Shown one piece after another: positions 59,370 to 64,000 of a DNA stretch of 64,000 nt. The DNA is from Asticcacaulis sp. AND118 (GTDB lineage: Bacteria > Pseudomonadota > Alphaproteobacteria > Caulobacterales > Caulobacteraceae). The notes under the pieces are model-generated. The model worked only from the letters and a program-made list of their open reading frames with translations. It did no database searches and was not told the DNA's origin. Location: contig NZ_CP084911.1 in assembly GCF_020535245.1 (NCBI RefSeq), positions 597,001 through 661,000 on the forward strand, given 5' to 3'. Each line of letters begins with the position of its first letter. Positions within the stretch are counted from its first letter, which is position 1. Both the position numbers and the translations under genes were made by a program.

Positions 59370-59500
59370 GATCAAGCAAAAACGTAGAGCCATTCTGCGG
59401 CTCAACTGAGCCGATGAAGGCTCTAATTTCAGAAACCGAAGAACTTCGCTCGGTACTTCACCGGCCGAATACGAACTGCGAACATCAAAAGGAAATTGGA

Positions 59501-60253
59501 ATGTCTGAACTTTGGCTTGAAGATAAATGTGTCCTGGTGACAGGTGCGGCGAAAAATCTGGGCCGTGCTTTCGCCGAGAATGCCGGCCGCCGAGGTGCCC
59601 GCGTCGTGGTGCACTATCACGACTCGAACTCCGCTGCGGAAGCCAATGCGGCTGTCGAACAGATCCGAGGTTTTGGTGCGCAGGCGGTTGCTGTTCAAGC
59701 CGACTTGACACAGGCCGATGCGGTCATTGGGCTGATGAAGACCACGATAGAGACCTATGGTCGTCTCGACGTCCTGATCAACAATGCAGGCCTCATTATC
59801 AAGAAGCCGTTCGGTGAGTTGGAATTGGAAGACTATGACGCCTGTTTCGCGGTTAATGCGCGAGCACCGTTCCTTTTGATGCGCGAGGCCGTCCGCTACC
59901 TGCCCGACGGTGGACGGGTGATCAACATCGGCACCTCAATCCTGGGCCTGGCGTTCGGAGGCTACGGTATTTACGTTGGCAGCAAGGGGGCGCTCGAGCA
60001 CATGACCCGCGTCTTCGCCCAGGAGTTCAAGAGCCGCCGGATCACGGCCAACCTGATCGCCCCCGGCGCGCTGGACACGCCCTTCTTCTATGGAGCCGAA
60101 TCCGAACATTCGGTGGCGATGATCAAGCAATTTACCGGCGGCTTAGGTGCCGTTGAGGATATCTCTCCAATGGTCGACTTCCTCACCTCGCCGCAGGCGG
60201 GATGGATCACGGGTCAGACACTGTTTGTGAACGGTGGCTTTGTCGCACGTTAA
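59501..60253 (+). CDS. Short-chain dehydrogenase/reductase
   Basis: A 250-residue classical SDR. Cofactor loop VTGAAKNLGRAFAENA near residue 13, NNAG near 90 (DVLINNAGLI), Ser in NIGTSILGLA near 141, catalytic YVGSK near 156, and the C-terminal ITGQTLFVNGGFVAR. The residues after the second strand (HYHDSNS) suggest NADP. It is close to 3-oxoacyl-ACP reductase-like SDRs, with substrate unknown. The stop overlaps a possible start (60253) of the VOC gene. Confidence 0.92.
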   Translation: MSELWLEDKCVLVTGAAKNLGRAFAENAGRRGARVVVHYHDSNSAAEANAAVEQIRGFGAQAVAVQADLTQADAVIGLMKTTIETYGRLDVLINNAGLIIKKPFGELELEDYDACFAVNARAPFLLMREAVRYLPDGGRVINIGTSILGLAFGGYGIYVGSKGALEHMTRVFAQEFKSRRITANLIAPGALDTPFFYGAESEHSVAMIKQFTGGLGAVEDISPMVDFLTSPQAGWITGQTLFVNGGFVAR

Positions 60254-60279
60254 TGCCTTCTGTCCGAAGTGAGACGTCC

Positions 60280-60807
60280 ATGAAACCGTATTCTGATCAC
60301 ACAATTATTGAAGGATGGCACGTAGGCGCGCGTCGCGTTCTCTCAATGCTGGCCATCGTTGCAGCCGTGTACTTGTTGCTGCCTACAGCAGTGCAAGCTG
60401 ACCCGAAATTCAGCGGCGGTTTCATGGCAGTGTCTGTTGCCGATGCGCGAGCGACAGCACGATGGTATACGCAGATGCTGGGCTTCGCGGTCACCCAAGA
60501 AGGGGCGGTGCCAGACCGTCCGATTCGCTTCGCGTTTTTGGCCAATGGGGACAGTCTGATAGAAATCATCGAACGTCCCGATGCCGCGCCTCCGCCTTTG
60601 GCGGAAAATAGCCAGCGTCAAGCCTGGCGTACACATGGCATCTTCAAGGCTGGCTTCTGGACTGACGATATAGAGGCGCTTGAGACGCACCTCACCGCAA
60701 AAGGTGCACTCTTTTCGCACCGCATTGTCAGACCGGACGGCGCCCCCTATCGCACGCTCGCCGTTCGGGATCCTGAAGGCAATATTGTCCAGATATTTGG
60801 ACGGTGA
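60280..60807 (+). CDS. Exported VOC family protein
   Basis: A 175-residue protein with a hydrophobic leader (LSMLAIVAAVYLLLPTAVQA, residues 23-42) followed by one VOC module: GGFMAVSVADARATARWYTQ near 47, SLIEIIERPD near 92, GFWTDDIEALETHL near 128, and RTLAVRDPEGNIVQIFGR at the end with the metal Glu position replaced by Gln. An exported glyoxalase-fold protein is uncommon. It follows the SDR by 26 nt and is likely cotranscribed. A start at 60253 is possible. Confidence 0.82.
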   Translation: MKPYSDHTIIEGWHVGARRVLSMLAIVAAVYLLLPTAVQADPKFSGGFMAVSVADARATARWYTQMLGFAVTQEGAVPDRPIRFAFLANGDSLIEIIERPDAAPPPLAENSQRQAWRTHGIFKAGFWTDDIEALETHLTAKGALFSHRIVRPDGAPYRTLAVRDPEGNIVQIFGR

Positions 60808-61381
60808 GCGTGCGATTTTACCTCCTGATATTGTGACGTCAATTTTAGGTTAGAGCATGAATTTGAATAATCGGGTCCCGGCGCAACTGTATTCCCGCGC
60901 CCCTGTTCTTGTTAATTGCCGGCGGCGGAGGGCATTTGGCGGCGACAGCAAGAACGAGAATGTCGTCGATTGGGGTGCGCCCATCCGGGTTGTGGCAGGT
61001 GGTTTGGGAAGCGGGGTACGGCACCAGATACCAAAAACTATCAGTTCTATCCCGCGCGGTTTGCTTGGTCATGTCAAAGATGGAACTGAGAAGTGACGGT
61101 CAAGGTCGGCGACTAGGTGAGGGCGGCGCAAGTGGCCACCGCGTCGGAGTGTCGGGAAGCGCCAATTTCCTGCATTGAGACTTCCTACGGCAGGATGGGC
61201 CCACGATCGATAGCGGGGGCTTCCCAGGCCGCTTCGCCAACACGGTGATGGTGTCAGGCCTGATAGATAGCGTTGATAAAGTTACCGCTTTTTTTGGCCC
61301 CTACGACGGCCTGTCCGGACGAGTCCCCATCGCATTCCGCCCAAACGAGCGAGGCAAAGATTTGTCTTGTCGGCCCGGGCA
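60808..61381. other. Gene-poor spacer
   Basis: About 570 nt with no confident gene. Overlapping short frames exist on both strands near 60845-61180, none with a ribosome binding site or known motif; the minus-strand one (MTKQTARDRTDSFWYL) may be a remnant. The SRPBCC gene converges from the right with no obvious terminator. Confidence 0.4.
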
Positions 61382-61852
61382 TCAGGCGCCGGCTTCGCGT
61401 CGATCTAGGTATGTCAGGATCATCGTGCGCCAGCGCTCGATCATTGCGACATAGTTTTCTCCCTGAAAGCTTCGAACGTCGTCGACTCCCTTCTCGCTCA
61501 TGGGGACAAGTGTGTAGGCAACCCATACGCGCGTGTCGTCGTTGCAGGCGCCTTGGGGGATGCATTGCACCTCGATTAGGACCGATCGCGATCCGGCCGT
61601 GACGCGGGAGTAACGGACGTAGTGCTGATGAGGCCTGTAGTCGACAATGGTCCAATGCGTTGTTTCAGCACCGTGATAGGTTAGAAAGACCATCCCCTGG
61701 ACCGTCTGTCCGTCCCGCGGATGGATGTATTCGGGCTTCCATTCCGCGATCCAAAGGGTTTCGCCGTGGGGTGTGAACAGATCGAAGCACTCGTCGAGCG
61801 GCAACGGAATATCGATCGAATGCTTGAGGCTAAGCGGTGTAGAATCAAACAT
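61382..61852 (-). CDS. SRPBCC (START-like) domain protein
   Basis: A 156-residue protein of the START/Bet v1-like fold: LKHSIDIPLPLDECFDLFTP at residues 7-26, GETLWIAEWKPEYIHP near 28, the VFLTYHGAETTHWTIVDYRP strand pair near 53, and a long C-terminal helix (ENYVAMIERWRTMILTYLDR). The family binds hydrophobic ligands or assists reactions on them. The ATG lies within the end of the upstream gene (8-nt overlap), so it is coupled to the small protein at 61845. Confidence 0.82.
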   Translation of the reverse strand: MFDSTPLSLKHSIDIPLPLDECFDLFTPHGETLWIAEWKPEYIHPRDGQTVQGMVFLTYHGAETTHWTIVDYRPHQHYVRYSRVTAGSRSVLIEVQCIPQGACNDDTRVWVAYTLVPMSEKGVDDVRSFQGENYVAMIERWRTMILTYLDRREAGA

Positions 61853-62123
61853 CTGACTTCTTTCGTTTCGGTTTTTCGCTCGTGGAGTCGGCGAGGCAAT
61901 GGCTGTCACCGGCGGACAAATCGAGCCCGTAGATATCCTTCAGTTTCGCGATGACCTGAAGGGTGTCAGGCGTAAAGGGTGCGACACCATCGAAGGCGTG
62001 CAGGACGATGCCCTCCAGCAGATCGCCAAGGGTCAAGTCCTTGTGTTCGGCGAGGGCTTTGAGAACTTTCAAGATGCGCGTCTCGACGCGAATCCCCGTT
62101 TGAACCCGTTCAATCGTTGCCAT
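61845..62123 (-). CDS. Small ribbon-helix-helix-like protein
   Basis: A 92-residue protein. The N-terminal VQTGIRVETRILKVLKALAE segment followed by LTLGDLLEGIVLHAF has the strand-helix-helix pattern of Arc/MetJ-type DNA-binding proteins; the tail is basic (SEKPKRKKSDV). The start at 62123 has AAGGA about 8 nt upstream. It is cotranscribed with the SRPBCC gene. A perfect palindrome, ATTTGTACAAAT, lies 21 nt before the start, so autoregulation is plausible. An alternative view is a coiled helper of the SRPBCC protein. Confidence 0.7.
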   Translation of the reverse strand: MATIERVQTGIRVETRILKVLKALAEHKDLTLGDLLEGIVLHAFDGVAPFTPDTLQVIAKLKDIYGLDLSAGDSHCLADSTSEKPKRKKSDV

Positions 62124-62143
62124 TGCTGTCATCCTTGGAATAG

Positions 62144-62215
62144 ATTTGTACAAATGTATGCATATATCAAATTATGGTATTTTGCAAATAATTGTTATAA
62201 TTATACATATATATG
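62144..62215. promoter_or_regulatory. A+T-rich palindromic control region
   Basis: It contains ATTTGTACAAAT (perfect, 62144-62155), ATGCAT, TATAATTATA and TATACATATATATG within 72 nt of very A+T-rich DNA, between the minus-strand RHH-like gene and plus-strand sequence. This is the likely promoter and operator of the RHH-SRPBCC pair. Confidence 0.5.
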
Positions 62216-62624
62216 ACATTGATGCGGTTTGTGCCTTGGGAAACGCAGCGCCTGCGGCGAGGGGACTGGGATCGATCCGCGCAGCACAGGCGGGGGTCGA
62301 GGCTTCATCGACATGCTTGTTCACGTCCGCCCCACGCGCACGCAACGACACAATCCTCTGTTGCTCACCGCCTAGGCCCCTGCATCCCGCAGTATCTCTA
62401 AATGAGCCAAGCTGTCCGCTTTCGCAGCCTGATACCTCCGGCAGCCGAGCGGCTGACCGCGCCGCGCAAAAATAAGTTGCCGAACCGCTTCTGAATGACC
62501 TGCAAAGTTAAGTGTGCAGGTCGAGACCTTGTTCGAAGAAGGCGATCTCAGCGTCAGATTTGCGAGATGTCTTCGTATCAGGAACGGTGACAGCTCGGGG
62601 GCGAGTGCATTTAAAGGTTCACAA
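62216..62624. other. Spacer before the EF-hand gene
   Basis: No supported gene. The open frames here lack ribosome binding sites and recognisable motifs. The EF-hand gene has AAAGG 8 nt before its ATG at the end of this stretch. Confidence 0.45.
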
Positions 62625-63035
62625 ATGACATTGCGAAACATCAAGATTCTTTTCAGCCTACTCTTTCCGTTGGCCGCAGCGTCCGGTGCGGTGCTCGCCC
62701 AGTCCGACGACAGTCCCGGCGCTCGGTTCGCGACGGCGGACGCTAATCGCGACGGCAGCACCACGCGCGCGGAATGGGAGAGCTACCGCATGAGCCAGTT
62801 CGATCGCGTTGATCGCAATCGCGACGGCTTCATTTCCGCTGCGGACGTCCCGCGCTTTCTGCAGAACAGCGACCGCGCCCAAAAGCTTCAAGACACCATT
62901 AGGCACCTTGACCAGAACGGCGACGCCAAGCTTAGTCGCGCCGAATTCACGAATGCGCCGGCTCTCGGCTTTGAAAAATATGACCTGAACAAGAACGGCG
63001 TGATCGATCCCTTGGAGCGTGAGGCGGCGCGCTGA
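62625..63035 (+). CDS. Exported EF-hand calcium-binding protein
   Basis: A 136-residue protein with a signal peptide (LFSLLFPLAAASGAVLAQ, residues 8-25) and four EF-hand loops: DANRDGSTTRAEWE near 37, DRNRDGFISAAD near 60, DQNGDAKLSRAEF near 90 and DLNKNGVIDPLE near 118. Loops 1-3 have most of the oxygen ligands. Loops are paired as expected. Such proteins buffer or sense calcium in the periplasm. Confidence 0.9.
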   Translation: MTLRNIKILFSLLFPLAAASGAVLAQSDDSPGARFATADANRDGSTTRAEWESYRMSQFDRVDRNRDGFISAADVPRFLQNSDRAQKLQDTIRHLDQNGDAKLSRAEFTNAPALGFEKYDLNKNGVIDPLEREAAR

Positions 63036-63098
63036 CCGGAGACGGCGCGCCCTGGTCAAAGGCCTGCGCGCGCCGCCACTGTGGTTAGAGACGTAATC

Positions 63099-63116
63099 AA
63101 TATACATATGTATATT
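63099..63116. promoter_or_regulatory. Perfect 18-bp palindrome
   Basis: AATATACATATGTATATT is a perfect palindrome, in A+T-rich DNA that stands out from GC-rich neighbours. It shares TATACATAT with the region at 62202-62215. It lies about 60-80 nt before the next possible plus-strand start and could be an operator. Confidence 0.5.
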
Positions 63117-63174
63117 TACACCAAATTTGCTTTGGATCATTTGTCTCCATCTCGATCAATGAGATGGTAGCAAA

Positions 63175-63390
63175 ATGAACCTTTCCGATATTGACCCTCG
63201 AACGGCGCTGACCGTCTTCAAACCAGTGCTCGTGGCCGGCATCGTTTGGGCCGGCGATGTGACGGTCGAATCCGGACCCGACCTCCCCTTTCAGCACGGC
63301 TCCGACACGCTACACACTGCGGTCAGCTTATTCGCTTGCCTTGAGCCCAGGTTCCGGTGTGACCGCCTCAGCGCGAGCGAAACCCAATGA
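63175..63390 (+). CDS. Small hypothetical protein (uncertain)
   Basis: A 71-residue frame whose stop overlaps the GNAT start by 4 nt (ATGA), an arrangement that suggests coupling. The N-terminal part reads MNLSDIDPRTALTVFKPVLV and it contains two Cys near the end. No family recognised and no strong ribosome binding site, so it may be a chance frame. Confidence 0.35.
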   Translation: MNLSDIDPRTALTVFKPVLVAGIVWAGDVTVESGPDLPFQHGSDTLHTAVSLFACLEPRFRCDRLSASETQ

Positions 63391-63896
63391 ATGTGATAAT
63401 CCGCCAGTGGCACGACGGCGACCGGTCTGAAGTCGCCAGGCTTTTTCGTGCTTATATCGGCGAAATCGCCGCAGACCTTTCCTACCAGTCGTTCGATGAA
63501 GAGGTCGCTTCGCTTCCAGGCTACTATATCCCTCCCTTTGGCGGGCTCTGGGTCGCCGACGCTGGTGATCGACTGCTGGGTTGCGGCGCGCTGCGCCCAT
63601 TGGCAGAACCCGGAACGTGCGAACTGAAACGCTTGTACATCGCGCCTGAAATGCGCGGCCGGGGTATCGCTACCCGTTTCATCGAAGTCATCTCGCGGTC
63701 TGCCTGTATAGCTGGATATTCCGAGATGAAGCTTGAGTCCCTGCCGACCATGGTCGATGCGCAGCGGCTCTATCTGAAGCTCGGCTTCGAGTTCACGTCC
63801 CCCTACATGTATTCTCCCATCCCAGGGACTGTCTTTATGCGCCTGATGCTGGCACGGGAGGCCCGCGTCCTTGGCGTTGACGGCGTCGACAAATGA
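63387..63896 (+). CDS. GNAT family N-acetyltransferase
   Basis: A 169-residue GNAT: NVIIRQWHDGDRSEVARLFR at the N-terminus, the acetyl-CoA loop LYIAPEMRGRGIATRFIEV near residue 88 (R-G-R-G-I-A), and motif B LYLKLGFEFTSPYMY near 129. It transfers acetyl groups to an amine; the substrate is unknown. The last 100 nt of the window after it contain no gene. Confidence 0.9.
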   Translation: MNVIIRQWHDGDRSEVARLFRAYIGEIAADLSYQSFDEEVASLPGYYIPPFGGLWVADAGDRLLGCGALRPLAEPGTCELKRLYIAPEMRGRGIATRFIEVISRSACIAGYSEMKLESLPTMVDAQRLYLKLGFEFTSPYMYSPIPGTVFMRLMLAREARVLGVDGVDK

Positions 63897-64000
63897 GGCG
63901 CCGCTCTGGTTATGACTCGCAGCGCCGCGGAGCGGGCACTTTCAGGCGCCTCGCTTATGAGTGCCGGCAAAGTCATGACCGAAGCTATCGGCTTCGCGCC

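Larger units (their letters stand above)
58899..59500. other. Gene-poor spacer before the SDR gene
   Basis: About 600 nt without an intact gene. It holds a probable permease remnant on the minus strand (59028-59234) and a long palindrome (59326-59369). The SDR gene has its ribosome binding site (AAAAGGAAA) at the end of the stretch. Confidence 0.5.

Noticed and set aside
60845-61180. Short frames on both strands resembling a transposase remnant
   Set aside because: No transposase motif, terminal repeats or target duplication could be identified.
1-64000. CRISPR array, rRNA, prophage or integrase
   Set aside because: No regularly spaced repeats, rRNA sequence, phage structural genes or recombinase motifs were seen anywhere in the window.

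Overview
The window is a chromosomal segment of a GC-rich alphaproteobacterium. The best fit is the Caulobacterales (a Caulobacter/Asticcacaulis-type organism). Pointers are the S21 protein sequence, a lone motA, an EipA (DUF1134) envelope protein, a large TonB-dependent receptor, a COQ9-family protein, DivK/PleD-like receiver proteins and several Ala-rich secreted DUF6491-type proteins. This placement is inferred from protein families; there is no rRNA gene in the window.

Region 1 (269-4319) is a trehalose operon in which a GH15 glucoamylase/trehalase-like gene sits between otsB and otsA. Region 2 (4400-7015) holds azoR and a pirin on the minus strand, divergent from a LysR regulator; the divergent spacer carries two copies of TATAG-N6-TTAT. 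Region 3 (7111-23559) is the centrepiece: sixteen co-directional genes, many overlapping by 4-11 nt, that form a purine and ureide degradation pathway. Adenine and guanine deaminases feed xanthine dehydrogenase (xdhABC). Urate is then opened by an HpyO-type flavoprotein, UraH and UraD to allantoin. PuuE, AllC and a ureidoglycine-glyoxylate aminotransferase lead towards oxalurate, and an HpxW/X/Y/Z set acts on the oxalurate/oxamate end. Three GC-rich palindromic repeat clusters break the run, and one of them encodes the C-terminus of XdhC.

Region 4 (23797-38355) is mixed housekeeping: erpA, dgt, a diguanylate cyclase with a VOC gene, purEK, a COQ9-family gene, rpsU (probably with a CTG start), a thioesterase, unknown secreted and membrane proteins, a DUF1801 gene, ghrA-like, a periplasmic amidase and motA. 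Two related inverted-repeat elements of about 155 nt lie at the 3' ends of guaD and purK. Region 5 (38567-45734) has mnmC, which starts 3 nt after a strong terminator; three DUF6491-type secreted paralogues interleaved with two paralogous receiver proteins; and lepA. Region 6 (45781-56142) begins with a strikingly A+T-rich orphan membrane gene. It continues with an SGNH hydrolase, two very small membrane-protein genes with strong ribosome binding sites, eipA, a TonB-dependent receptor whose Shine-Dalgarno is buried in a hairpin, a Gfo/Idh oxidoreductase, a TIGR02466 oxygenase-like protein and a SIMPL protein.

Region 7 (56402-64000) starts at a tRNA with a CAU anticodon. After it, gene density drops, intergenic DNA becomes long and A+T-richer, and the content turns accessory: a membrane winged-helix/TolB regulator, an SDR, a VOC protein, SRPBCC with a small ribbon-helix-helix-like protein, an EF-hand protein, a GNAT, palindromic operators and a probable permease remnant. 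No integrase, transposase, CRISPR array or rRNA was found.
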